From JAYWDA01 sp043779185 (GTDB lineage: Bacteria; Bdellovibrionota; Bdellovibrionia; Bdellovibrionales; Bdellovibrionaceae), in the NCBI GenBank assembly GCA_043779185.1, contig JAYWEQ010000114.1, positions 1 to 14,227 on the forward strand: 14,227 nt of DNA, read 5' to 3'. The position numbers and the translations under genes were made by a program. Within the stretch, counting starts at the first letter, position 1. Every line of letters begins with the position of its first letter. The notes under the pieces are model-generated. The model did not search any database. It was not told the DNA's origin and saw nothing but the letters and a program-made list of their open reading frames with translations. Shown in pieces: positions 6,888-14,227 of this stretch.

Positions 6888-8218
6888 TGGCAAAGATCAA
6901 AGTTCTTTTGATCGGGACCTTTTCTGAAAAAGACGCCATCACGATAGCTCCGCAAATTGAAATTGAAAAGTGCTCTGATAAATTGGGATTACAAGCCCTT
7001 ACAAAAATTCAACCATCACCGATTTTCCAAGTCATTCTGTGCGGGGGTGAATTAGCAGGAATGGGTTTATTGGAGATGGGTCAAACTTTAAGGATGCTGT
7101 ATCCAACGACACAGATTTTTTATGTTTCTGAGGACTCATCAAGTTCTGATAAAAAAAATCTTCTGAAGAACGGATTCACTCACTCTTTCACCCTGCCGGA
7201 CGAGGAAAGTGCCTTTAAAAGTATTTTAAATCGGGCCTTCTTAGAGGCCGAAGCAAGGCTTTATGCGCCGATTCGCTTGATTGATGTAGAGGTAGGAACT
7301 CGGCTTAATTTTGAGATTAGAATTTACTTGCCGCGAAATAATCGTTTTGTTCCATATATTGGGGCTGGCGATATTTTTGATTTTAATCGACTGGCTAGAC
7401 TTAAAACTTTTCAAGTGAACTCTTTATTTATTCCTTTTTCGGACATTCAAAAGTTTCGAGATTATTCCGCGGCCCGTCTTTTTGACTTGGCGCCAATGGA
7501 AAATAAAACATTGGACTCAGAAAAAGAGAAGAAGCTATTGGCCTCTGTGAAAGAATTAATTTTAGGACTTGTGCATGAATCAACCACTCAAATCCTAAAC
7601 CCGGCAAAAAAAAACGTCGAGCATATCAGAAAAATAATTGATCAGTATCTGGGCTTGAAATACCCCGGGGACTGGCAACAAAAAATTCATACATTGGCTC
7701 TTGCCAGTGGTGATATTTTTGAACATGCCAGCAATGTGTCTACTTATGCTGTGTTATTTGCGATGGCTTTTAGGAAGGGTGATCTAAAAACTTTGGCAAT
7801 AGCGGGAATGCTTCACGACTTAGGATTGTCTTATTTGCCGCAAAAATTAAAAAAAACATCGGCCGATAAAATGTCGATGCATGAATTTAAACTTTACAAA
7901 ACGCACCCCGAACTTTCGATTAAACTTTTACAGGAAAAAAATCTTGAAATTTCGGACCTTTGTCGCGAGGCTATTCGGTATCACCATGTGCGCTGGGGCG
8001 AAGGCGGATTTCCAAATGATGTTCAAGGAAAAAAGCCATCTGTTGAGATACAAATTATTGCATTAGCAAATCGTTTCGATGAGCTCATTTGCCTTGAAAC
8101 CCAAGGCCACACTGCGTCCCTAGACCAGACTTTCGACCGGGTTGAGCTAGAGAATATAACTGATCCTAAACTTGTAAAAACATTGCGAGAAATAATTTTT
8201 AATTCTGAAGGCGTCTAA
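6887..8218 (+). CDS. Pseudo-receiver plus degenerate HD-GYP protein
   Basis: HD-GYP proteins hydrolyse c-di-GMP or act as receptors. Residues 1-120 have a receiver-like pattern (KIKVLLIG, QVILCGGELAGMG, QIFYVSED), but the acidic pair, phospho-Asp and Lys are gone (GT, G and L in their places), so it should not be phosphorylated. About 128-200 is a linker domain (RIYLPRNNRFVPYIGAGD). The HD-GYP domain (about 260-440) keeps metal ligands His280, His310-Asp311, His340 and His366-His367. It differs from consensus at HDLGL (usually HDIGK), at GGFP (373-376; usually GYP), and at Asn395 (ALANRFDEL; usually Asp). Asp276 may stand in for the Glu used by trinuclear members. Activity is therefore uncertain. 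Bdellovibrio Bd1817 is a known HD-GYP protein lacking the tyrosine. GTG start with GAGGG (6876-6880), coupled to the cyclase gene. Confidence 0.85.
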   Translation: MAKIKVLLIGTFSEKDAITIAPQIEIEKCSDKLGLQALTKIQPSPIFQVILCGGELAGMGLLEMGQTLRMLYPTTQIFYVSEDSSSSDKKNLLKNGFTHSFTLPDEESAFKSILNRAFLEAEARLYAPIRLIDVEVGTRLNFEIRIYLPRNNRFVPYIGAGDIFDFNRLARLKTFQVNSLFIPFSDIQKFRDYSAARLFDLAPMENKTLDSEKEKKLLASVKELILGLVHESTTQILNPAKKNVEHIRKIIDQYLGLKYPGDWQQKIHTLALASGDIFEHASNVSTYAVLFAMAFRKGDLKTLAIAGMLHDLGLSYLPQKLKKTSADKMSMHEFKLYKTHPELSIKLLQEKNLEISDLCREAIRYHHVRWGEGGFPNDVQGKKPSVEIQIIALANRFDELICLETQGHTASLDQTFDRVELENITDPKLVKTLREIIFNSEGV

Positions 8219-8276
8219 CTATTAAGGTCAAAGCTTTGCGAACCGATTGAGTGAGGTCCCTAAAAGGGTTCTGTGC

Positions 8277-8282
8277 GGAGGA
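8277..8282 (+). promoter_or_regulatory. Ribosome binding site deciding the CheY-like start
   Basis: GGAGGA four bases before GTG 8287. The frame stays open to GTG 8251, but that start has no such site and would add 12 residues before a normal CheY N-terminus. Confidence 0.75.
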
Positions 8283-8286
8283 AACT

Positions 8287-8700
8287 GTGAGCAAAAGTGA
8301 ATTAAAAATTCTTGTGGTGGACGACTTTGAAATGGTTCGAGTGATGCTTAAAAACGCACTAAACGATTTGGGTTTCTATCATATTGAAGAAGCCGAAGAT
8401 GGCGTAAAAGCTTTAGAAATGCTGAATGAATCTTTTATTTCAGGAGAGCCCTATTCGATCGTATTTTGCGATTGGACAATGCCAGAAATGACCGGCATCG
8501 AAGTTTTAGAAAACTGTCGCCGCAGCGAAGCTTTGAAAGCTTTGCCCTTTGTGATGGTGACGGCCGAGTCGGAGCAAGAATCTGTTGTCAGAGCCATTAA
8601 GGCGGGTGCCACTGATTACTTGATCAAACCGATCTCACCTGAACTTCTTGAAAAAAAGGTTCATAAAATTCTTTCTAAACTTTATTCATCAGCTGCTTAA
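8287..8700 (+). CDS. CheY-type single-domain response regulator
   Basis: A stand-alone receiver of 137 residues from GTG 8287. All key residues are present: Asp12-Asp13 (LVVDDFE) for magnesium, Asp62 (FCDWTMPEMTG) as phosphorylation site, Thr92 (VMVTAES) and Lys114 (LIKPIS). The sequence FCDWTMPEMTG is typical of CheY. No output domain follows, so it acts by protein contact or as a shuttle in a phosphorelay. It lies 68 bases after the HD-GYP gene and just before a CheX-like phosphatase and a CheA-like kinase, the natural partners for removing and adding its phosphate. No chemoreceptor or flagellar gene is in the window, so a role in motility cannot be assumed. Confidence 0.93.
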   Translation: MSKSELKILVVDDFEMVRVMLKNALNDLGFYHIEEAEDGVKALEMLNESFISGEPYSIVFCDWTMPEMTGIEVLENCRRSEALKALPFVMVTAESEQESVVRAIKAGATDYLIKPISPELLEKKVHKILSKLYSSAA

Positions 8701-8725
8701 ATTTTAAGTTTCTCGGAGGCAAAAA

Positions 8726-9244
8726 ATGTCTGAAAATAAACAGTTGAAAATTGAACTAGGAGATCGCCTGGCTCGAGAGATTGACTATGGGGTACACTCG
8801 ACCCTGTCAAGTATGTTTGGCCTAAAGCCAAAGGTTGGATCTTATCGTGTAGAAAAAGATTGCAGCATCCACGGCGATGTCTCGGGCCTTATCACTTTGG
8901 TTCAAGATAAAAATGAGGGAACCCTAGTTATCAGTTTTCCGAAAGCCACTATTTTTGGCATGCTTTCAAAAATGTACCGGAAGCCATTTACTGAAATCGA
9001 CAAGTCCGTTAAATTAGGAGTCGGCGAGCTGACGAATATCATTTATGGTGTCGTGAAAGCCAATTTAAACAAAGATGGCTTTGCCTTTAAGATGGCTGTT
9101 CCTAACGTGATCATTGGGGACCAACATACGATTTTGACTTGCGACTCGGGGCCGACAATGGTTGTTCCATTTGATTCGGAAGTTGGATCTTTTTATGTTC
9201 TTTTAAGTTTTCACGAGCAAAATTTGAAAACCGAAGCGGCTTAA
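8726..9244 (+). CDS. CheX-type CheY phosphatase
   Basis: A 172-residue protein of the CheC/CheX/FliY phosphatase fold. CheX members remove phosphate from CheY-P. The active-site motif is Glu101-x-x-Asn104 in GVGELTNIIYGVVKANL, which matches the CheX pattern of one ExxN helix. HGDVSGLITLV (49-59) and LVISFPKATIFGML (67-80) fit the first strands, and AVPNVIIGD (114-122) fits the usual P-x-V-x-x-G. Only one ExxN copy is seen, as in CheX rather than CheC. The ribosome site GGAGG (8715-8719) is strong. It stands between CheY and the kinase and would set the lifetime of the phosphorylated receiver. An adapter role without catalysis is possible but the catalytic pair is intact. Confidence 0.83.
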   Translation: MSENKQLKIELGDRLAREIDYGVHSTLSSMFGLKPKVGSYRVEKDCSIHGDVSGLITLVQDKNEGTLVISFPKATIFGMLSKMYRKPFTEIDKSVKLGVGELTNIIYGVVKANLNKDGFAFKMAVPNVIIGDQHTILTCDSGPTMVVPFDSEVGSFYVLLSFHEQNLKTEAA

Positions 9245-9259
9245 AAGAAAGCAGAAATT

Positions 9260-10990
9260 ATGCGAAGTAAAAAAGTTCTTCGGCAGTTAAAAAAATCCTT
9301 TGAGTATGAGCTGAGCGATTCAGATATACAGCGCTTTGGCGCGTTTATTAGTCACCTCCCAGAAACGACTGAAAAAAATGAATTGGTTCAATTTTTTAGT
9401 GGTTTTCCAATTCTTTTGGATATGATTGACGAAGCTTATCATCAAATGACCAAACAGGTCGAGTTGGCGCAAAGAAGCCTTGAGATCAGTTCAAAAGAAC
9501 TGATGGCCGTCAATAAATCTTTATTTAGTATCAACCAAACCTTCGACGCGATGGTAAACAGTTTGGGACAAGGATTTTTTCTTTTTGGAAGTGATGGCAA
9601 AATTGATTCTTTATGTTCAAAGGTGTGTGAAACATTACTAGAAGGCAGTCCTAATGGAAAATCTGTTCTAGAGGCGCTGAAAGTTCCCGAAGAAAAGCAG
9701 GGAACTTTTGAAGACTGGATTGAGATGCTTTTTCAAGAGACTATAGACTTTGATGACTTAGCCATGATTGGCCAAAAGTTTTTTCCCCACTCTGGCGGGC
9801 GAATTGTCGGCCTAGAGTACAAGCCTGTCCGTGATAAATTAGGCAAAATTCAATCAGTGGTTGTTATCGCAACGGATCGAACTCGGGAAATAGAAGCCGA
9901 TCGCAAAGCTCAGGGAATGCAAGCTTATGCCACCTTGGTTGTCGCTATCCTCAAAGATCGCACGCGGTTTCGTCATTATGTGATACATTCCCGAAGGTTC
10001 TTTCAAGAGATGCACGAACTTTTAAATTTTGATGCATTTTCATTTGATACTTTGACTTTGATTAAAAGGCATTTGCACACCTTAAAAGGAGCTGCAGGAA
10101 CTTTTGGAATGGTGAAGGTCAAAGAACTTTTCCACCAAGTTGAATCGGATCTTGCCACAAAGGTGCGGTTGGACGACGCTCAAATATTTTTGTTTGAAGC
10201 GACGGCTAAGTGTGAACAGCTTTTTGAAAGTCTTTTGGAAGAGCATCGTGAAGTGATTGGCGATATTATCCGAGAAAATAAAGCCTTCCGTGAAGTTAAC
10301 TTGGACAGCCTGAATAGTTTTGCCGGAAGATTAAAAGTTCCGAACACATCTTTGGATTACGTTTATAACTCCTTCGTCAATGAAATCCTTTGTGTGCCAG
10401 TCAGGAATGTCCTCCTACAATTCGATACTTTGGTTCAGCAGACGGCCAAGGCCTTACGGAAAAAAGTTTCGACTTTGCAGATCAGTGGCAATGACATCCG
10501 AATTTTGCCTGAACGTTATGGTCATGTTTGGGAAAACTTAGAGCATCTTTTCAGAAATTTAGTGGATCATGGCATTGAATCGACGGAGATCAGGAAGAAA
10601 TTAGGAAAGACTGAAGCCGGTCAAGTCAGGATCAATTGCCGACTTTTGAAGGACAGTGTTCGTTCGATGATGGAAATTAGAATTTCTGATGATGGAAAGG
10701 GTATTGACCCTGAAGTGATTCGTCAAAAATTAATAAAAAACGGCGTCGTGACAGCCTCAGGCATGCTAGATTCAGATCTGATCCCTTACATATTTGAAGC
10801 TGGGTTTTCAACCGCGCAGCGTGTGACTGAAATGTCGGGTCGCGGAGTCGGTCTGGATGCCCTAAAAAGTGCAGTTGCTGAAATGGGCGGAAAAATTGGC
10901 GTTGAGTCTATCAAGGGACAAGGCACCACCTTTATTCTGATCCTACCAGTGCTGAATGAGCCCCATTATGTGATTGAGGCCGCCTCCTAG
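9260..10990 (+). CDS. PAS-Hpt-ATPase histidine kinase, CheA-like without CheW domain
   Basis: A cytoplasmic CheA-related kinase of 576 residues with unusual order. Residues 1-90: basic helix (KKVLRQLKKSF) and coiled-coil. About 90-215: PAS-like (LGQGFFLFGSDGKID to VVVIATDRTRE). About 225-345: Hpt with phospho-His273 (HLHTLKGAAGTFGM). About 365-570: CheA-type ATPase, with CVPVRNVLLQFDTLVQQTAKAL, N-box Asn433 in FRNLVDHGIE, DDGKGID (477-483), GRGVGLDAL (527-535) and GQGTTF (553-558). The protein stops right after the ATPase domain, so the CheW-like coupling domain of normal CheA is absent, and the P2 region and the dimer domain are short or missing. Input is presumably by the PAS domain. Likely target: the CheY-like protein two genes upstream. 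Ribosome site weak; 15 bases after the CheX-like stop. Confidence 0.87.
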   Translation: MRSKKVLRQLKKSFEYELSDSDIQRFGAFISHLPETTEKNELVQFFSGFPILLDMIDEAYHQMTKQVELAQRSLEISSKELMAVNKSLFSINQTFDAMVNSLGQGFFLFGSDGKIDSLCSKVCETLLEGSPNGKSVLEALKVPEEKQGTFEDWIEMLFQETIDFDDLAMIGQKFFPHSGGRIVGLEYKPVRDKLGKIQSVVVIATDRTREIEADRKAQGMQAYATLVVAILKDRTRFRHYVIHSRRFFQEMHELLNFDAFSFDTLTLIKRHLHTLKGAAGTFGMVKVKELFHQVESDLATKVRLDDAQIFLFEATAKCEQLFESLLEEHREVIGDIIRENKAFREVNLDSLNSFAGRLKVPNTSLDYVYNSFVNEILCVPVRNVLLQFDTLVQQTAKALRKKVSTLQISGNDIRILPERYGHVWENLEHLFRNLVDHGIESTEIRKKLGKTEAGQVRINCRLLKDSVRSMMEIRISDDGKGIDPEVIRQKLIKNGVVTASGMLDSDLIPYIFEAGFSTAQRVTEMSGRGVGLDALKSAVAEMGGKIGVESIKGQGTTFILILPVLNEPHYVIEAAS

Positions 10991-11056
10991 ATCTTGAAGA
11001 GAACTTACCTAATCTTGGAAAATGGGATACTCTTCTAAAAGACGAGAGAGGTAAAG

Positions 11057-12037
11057 ATGCAGGCAGGCCTTTTGCAAACCGCCGTTGGAAACACTCCACT
11101 GATTAAAATTAAATCATTAAGCGACAGCACTGCTTGCGAAATTTGGGGCAAAGCTGAATTTTTGAACCCCGGCGGAAGCGTGAAAGATCGTGCGGCCCTT
11201 GGAATTTTAAAGGAAGCTCAAGATCAAGGTCAGCTTCAACCGGGAACTGTGATTTATGATGGGACCGCAGGCAATACAGGAATCGGTCTTGCCACCTTAG
11301 CTGCGCAAATGGGTTTTAAGACAAAACTAGTTTTGCCTGAAGGTCTGGCGATTGAAAAATACCAAACGCTTGAGGCTTTGGGAGCCGAAGTCGTCAAGGT
11401 TAAGCTTGTTCCTTTTGCCGATCAAAATCATTTTTATCATACCGCCCGCCGATTAGCAGAGGCCGATCTGAAAGGGTTTTGGGCCAATCAATTTGAAAAC
11501 TTAGCGAACTTTCGAATTCATTTTTCAACCACTGGTCCGGAAATCTGGGAACAATCCGCCGGCACGATCACTGATTTTTGCGCGGCCATGGGAACTGGCG
11601 GAACATTTTCAGGCGTCTCTCGATTTTTAAAAGAGAAAAATCCAAAGATAAAAACAACCCTTGCTGATCCCATGGGCTCGGGGCTTTATCAATTTGTTAA
11701 AAATGGCGAGATTAAAACAGAAGGCTCTTCCGTCACAGAAGGAATCGGAATCATGCGTTTGACGGCGAATTTCAAAGAGGCCGTGATTGATGATGCCCTA
11801 AAGATAACAGATCAAGAAATGATCGACATGCTTTATCATTTAGCCAAGTACGAAGGCTTGCTAGTGGGAACTTCGGCGGCTTTAAATGCTTGTGCCGCTT
11901 GGAAAATTGCTAAAGCCGGAAAAGGGCGAAAAATCGCTACGATTTTGTGTGATGGAGCCCTCAGGTATCAGTCAAAGATTTTTAATCCAGATTGGCTCAA
12001 ACAACAAAATTTAATTCCAAAACCGCTCATTTTATAA
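11057..12037 (+). CDS. PLP-dependent cysteine synthase family enzyme
   Basis: A fold-type II PLP enzyme of 326 residues in the cysteine synthase/cystathionine beta-synthase group, expected to make cysteine from an activated serine and sulfide. Lys43 in LNPGGSVKDRAA binds PLP; TAGNTG (70-75) is the substrate loop (TSGNTG in typical O-acetylserine sulfhydrylases); GTGGT (179-183) holds the cofactor phosphate; GLLVGTSAALN fits the C-terminal GxxxGxSSGA-type region, and CDGALRYQSKIFN replaces the usual DSGERYLST. The Ala in the loop and the changed tail suggest a divergent subfamily, so the exact substrate is uncertain. Cysteine synthase is the best call. The GAGG site lies five bases before ATG. 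It is 66 bases after the kinase gene and nine to twelve bases before the S1 gene. Confidence 0.85.
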   Translation: MQAGLLQTAVGNTPLIKIKSLSDSTACEIWGKAEFLNPGGSVKDRAALGILKEAQDQGQLQPGTVIYDGTAGNTGIGLATLAAQMGFKTKLVLPEGLAIEKYQTLEALGAEVVKVKLVPFADQNHFYHTARRLAEADLKGFWANQFENLANFRIHFSTTGPEIWEQSAGTITDFCAAMGTGGTFSGVSRFLKEKNPKIKTTLADPMGSGLYQFVKNGEIKTEGSSVTEGIGIMRLTANFKEAVIDDALKITDQEMIDMLYHLAKYEGLLVGTSAALNACAAWKIAKAGKGRKIATILCDGALRYQSKIFNPDWLKQQNLIPKPLIL

Positions 12038-12040
12038 GTC

Positions 12041-12045
12041 AGGTG
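12041..12045 (+). promoter_or_regulatory. Ribosome binding site deciding the CvfB start
   Basis: AGGTG four bases before ATG 12050. The open frame begins at TTG 12047, but that would leave only one base between site and start. Confidence 0.6.
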
Positions 12046-12049
12046 CTTG

Positions 12050-12892
12050 ATGGTTCAGATTGGTAACTTCAATCAATTAAAAGTTTTAAAACATGTCGAT
12101 TTCGGGATTTTCCTCGACGGTGGTGAAGACGGCGAAATTCTTTTGCCCCTCAGGGATCTGCCTGAAAATTGTGATATTGGCGAAATCTTAGAAGTCTTTA
12201 TTTGTTATGATTCCGACGATCGTTTGATTGCCACAACCCAAACTCCGCTTGCACAAGTCGGCGACTTTGCCTGTTTGGAAGTGGTCTCCTTAGAAAGTAT
12301 TGGCGCCTTTTTAGATTGGGGTCTGCCAAAAGATTTATTTCTGCCCTTTCGTGAAAGAACACGTCCTTTAAAAGTTGGACAAACCGTCGTGGTCTATATT
12401 TACCTTGATAATACGGACCGAATCTGTGCCTCCATGAGGCTTGATAAATATGTCGAAACGGAGCCCGGGACCTATCAGGAGGGCCAGGCCGTTGATCTTT
12501 TTATTGCGGCGCGAACCGATTTAGGATTTAAAGCAATTATCAACGGAGCTCACTGGGGAATGATTTATAATAACGAAATTTTTCAACCCCTTGAACATGG
12601 GCAAAAAATTTCTGGATTTATAAAAAAACTTCGAGAAGATGGAAAAATTGATTTAAGTTTGCAAAATTTAAATGAAAAAGAGCCTCAGGATTTAGCAAAT
12701 AAAATAATGACCATGTTAAAAAGTGAGAACGGGTTTTTAGCCGTGAACGATAAAACGCCCGCTGAAAAAATTTATCAGCTTTTTGGCGTCAGTAAGAAAA
12801 AATATAAAATAGCATTAGGTGGACTTTATAAAAAAAGACTGATCACCGTCGATGACGATGGGATTCGTTTGGCACCAGGGACGCAGAAATAA
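12050..12892 (+). CDS. cvfB: CvfB-family S1 RNA-binding protein
   Basis: A cytoplasmic RNA-binding regulator of the CvfB/YitL family, 280 residues from ATG 12050. The first S1-like domain is LKVLKHVDFGIFLDGGEDGEILLP (opening part), the second is CLEVVSLESIGAFLDWGLPKDLFLP, and the third spans about 140-205 (GLGFKA-type block TDLGFKAIINGAHWGMIY, then KISGFIKKLREDGKIDLSLQ). The C-terminus is the family winged helix: TPAEKIYQLFGVSKKKYKIALGGLYKKRL in outline, followed by GIRL. All parts and the length fit the family. In staphylococci CvfB affects virulence gene expression; what RNA it binds here is unknown. It starts 12 bases after the cysteine synthase stop, so the two are probably co-transcribed. 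Its stop abuts the stop of the convergent propeller gene with no base between. Confidence 0.88.
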   Translation: MVQIGNFNQLKVLKHVDFGIFLDGGEDGEILLPLRDLPENCDIGEILEVFICYDSDDRLIATTQTPLAQVGDFACLEVVSLESIGAFLDWGLPKDLFLPFRERTRPLKVGQTVVVYIYLDNTDRICASMRLDKYVETEPGTYQEGQAVDLFIAARTDLGFKAIINGAHWGMIYNNEIFQPLEHGQKISGFIKKLREDGKIDLSLQNLNEKEPQDLANKIMTMLKSENGFLAVNDKTPAEKIYQLFGVSKKKYKIALGGLYKKRLITVDDDGIRLAPGTQK

Positions 12893-14194
12893 TCAATTCA
12901 AGCCTTGAAGCGAAATTGCGGGGCTAGTTTCGTTGACATGAACCGAGAAAATATTAACAGAGTTTCCGCCATGACCAGAATGGCCTTGGCTGGTCACGAC
13001 GACAGCTTGGCCGTCCGGTGATACGGCTAAGCCGACAGAGTAGGGATCGACGGGCCTACGATTAAGGACGGTCAGGCTTTGTGAATCTAAAGTGACGACT
13101 TCGGCAGAATCATTCATGGCCACAAAGAGCAGTCGTCCATCGGGTGAGAGCGCCAAGGTTCGAGCCCCTTTTCCAATCGAGGCGGATTTCCAGCTAGGGC
13201 CAGGAATTCTGCGGCCCTGGGCACTTTCAAGACTTGCGAGGACTTTTTGAAGGCTGGTTTTTGAAACGGCGCCGGCCCAATTAGAACTGACATAAAGTGT
13301 ATCGCCGTCAGGACCAAGAACTAAATGTCTTGGTGTTGAGGCGACATTCATAATTGATCCCAAATAACGGCGGGATGGAATATGAAATCCCGCAATGCCA
13401 CCCTTTCCCATGCGACCCACAATCAAATACTGACTGTCAGAAGAAAAAACACTTCCTCGTAAACAAAATCCGCAGGTATCGTCACGGTCGGTGCCAGTGA
13501 GGGGCTGTTGATCCAATTGATTTTCAACGGTCATGTGGGAAACATATTGATAGCGAGCAGGATCCCCACTAGAAACATCAATCAGTGCGACCGTATTATC
13601 ACCCCAGTGAATGATCGCCATATAGCGCCCATCTGGTGAAGCCACGACATATTTTGGAATTGGTCCTGTGGGCATGACTCGCACAATTTGGTCTGTTTCA
13701 GTGTCGATGATGGCCACTGCAGAAGGGGATTGGGCTGATAAATCCCAATCTCGGCGGTAGTAGGGCACCCAAAGATATTTTCCATCCGCAGAAAGTTCGC
13801 TTTCGACAGGTTTGCCCATAAATTGATTTTGATCACCGGACGGCGGAACGCTTAAATAGGGATAGCCAAAGACCGTCGTTTCGCCAAAAAACAATGAAGA
13901 ATTTTTAGCCGTAAAGCGATGTGAAATCGATTTTAATTTTTTTAATTGGGGCCATGAATAAACGACCGTTTTTCCACCCTCTAAAGAATTGATATAAAGT
14001 TTTTTCCCATTGGCCGAAAATCTTGCAGACTTCGGAGAGTAAATTTCAGGATCGCGAATTTCTAAGGGCAAGCGTTCAGAAAAATTCCCCTGACCAATGC
14101 GAACTTCAGCGGTCAGTGTGACGGACGAAGTTTGCGCCTTCGCGAAAGCTCCGAATGAGAGGATTAAAATCAAGGCAAGCGGAATTCTTGTCAT
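12893..14194 (-). CDS. Exported YVTN/beta-propeller repeat protein
   Basis: A 433-residue secreted or periplasmic protein with a signal peptide (LALILILSFGAFAKA, cut before QTSS). The rest is a seven-blade-like propeller with the repeated pattern S-x-DG-x-x-L/Y-x-V: SANGKKLYINS, SADGKYLWVPY, SPDGRYMAIIH, SSDSQYLIVGR, GPDGDTLYVSS, SPDGRLLFVAM and SPDGQAVVVTS, which makes seven copies. Intervening strands such as VAIIDTETDQIVRVMPTG are classic YVTN. A loop between blades three and four holds DDTCGFCLRG, a CxxC pair, the only cysteines in the protein. Function is not known; such propellers bind proteins or polymers or serve as scaffolds. Ribosome site weak (AGG); a possible -10 box TATAGA lies at 14210-14205, but its -35 is outside the window, so the promoter is not called. 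It probably forms a single-gene unit. Confidence 0.86.
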   Translation of the reverse strand: MTRIPLALILILSFGAFAKAQTSSVTLTAEVRIGQGNFSERLPLEIRDPEIYSPKSARFSANGKKLYINSLEGGKTVVYSWPQLKKLKSISHRFTAKNSSLFFGETTVFGYPYLSVPPSGDQNQFMGKPVESELSADGKYLWVPYYRRDWDLSAQSPSAVAIIDTETDQIVRVMPTGPIPKYVVASPDGRYMAIIHWGDNTVALIDVSSGDPARYQYVSHMTVENQLDQQPLTGTDRDDTCGFCLRGSVFSSDSQYLIVGRMGKGGIAGFHIPSRRYLGSIMNVASTPRHLVLGPDGDTLYVSSNWAGAVSKTSLQKVLASLESAQGRRIPGPSWKSASIGKGARTLALSPDGRLLFVAMNDSAEVVTLDSQSLTVLNRRPVDPYSVGLAVSPDGQAVVVTSQGHSGHGGNSVNIFSVHVNETSPAISLQGLN

Positions 14195-14227
14195 AAGCCT
14201 GTAATCTATAGCAAGAGGCGCTTTGTC

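Noticed and set aside
10994..11035. Terminator or promoter between the kinase and the cysteine synthase gene.
   Set aside because: Only a six-base pairing with a 28-base loop and no T-run, and no -35/-10 pair at acceptable spacing.
13114..13836. Minus-strand frames of 67 and 84 residues inside the propeller gene.
   Set aside because: They are out of frame with the seven regular propeller motifs and have no independent evidence.

Overview
The window looks like a chromosomal piece of a Gram-negative predatory-type bacterium, most likely Bdellovibrio or a relative (Bdellovibrionota). This is inferred from the mix of families, not from a marker gene: several exported proteins, dense c-di-GMP and Che-type signalling, an HD-GYP domain without the GYP tyrosine (a known trait of Bdellovibrio Bd1817), and a sigma54-like promoter. 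Base composition is moderate to AT-leaning and looks uniform by eye. Genes are tightly packed. There are three tail-to-tail pairs with 3, -4 and 0 bases between stop codons. I see no rRNA, tRNA, CRISPR or transposase gene.

Left part (1-4128). Bases 3-197 are a compact palindromic element: perfect 21-bp inverted repeats at its ends and a perfect 13-bp hairpin at its exact centre, with no coding capacity. Next come a secreted papain-fold cysteine peptidase (+), facing a Tat-type exported PhoD-like phosphatase (-), then a small exported protein made of two DUF3011 repeats (+) behind a possible sigma54 promoter. That gene ends in a strong terminator, followed at once by a compact RNase HI gene.

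Central part (4125-10990), a signalling island. A FIST sensor, split into two overlapping reading frames (-), is divergent from a five-gene forward run: PAS-GAF-GGDEF diguanylate cyclase, pseudo-receiver plus degenerate HD-GYP protein, CheY-type receiver, CheX-type phosphatase, and a PAS-Hpt-ATPase kinase built like CheA but without the CheW-coupling domain. The last three supply kinase, phospho-carrier and phosphatase, a complete small phosphorelay with no chemoreceptor or CheW nearby. The first two supply c-di-GMP synthesis and a possible c-di-GMP phosphodiesterase or receptor. The arrangement suggests one cytoplasmic circuit joining phosphorelay and c-di-GMP signalling; that link is inference.

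Right part (11057-14194). A PLP-dependent cysteine synthase-family enzyme is followed closely by a CvfB-type S1 RNA-binding protein. Abutting it on the minus strand is an exported YVTN/beta-propeller protein with a CxxC motif. Four genes (peptidase, RNase HI, CheY, CvfB) appear to start downstream of their longest open frame; the reasons are given with each.
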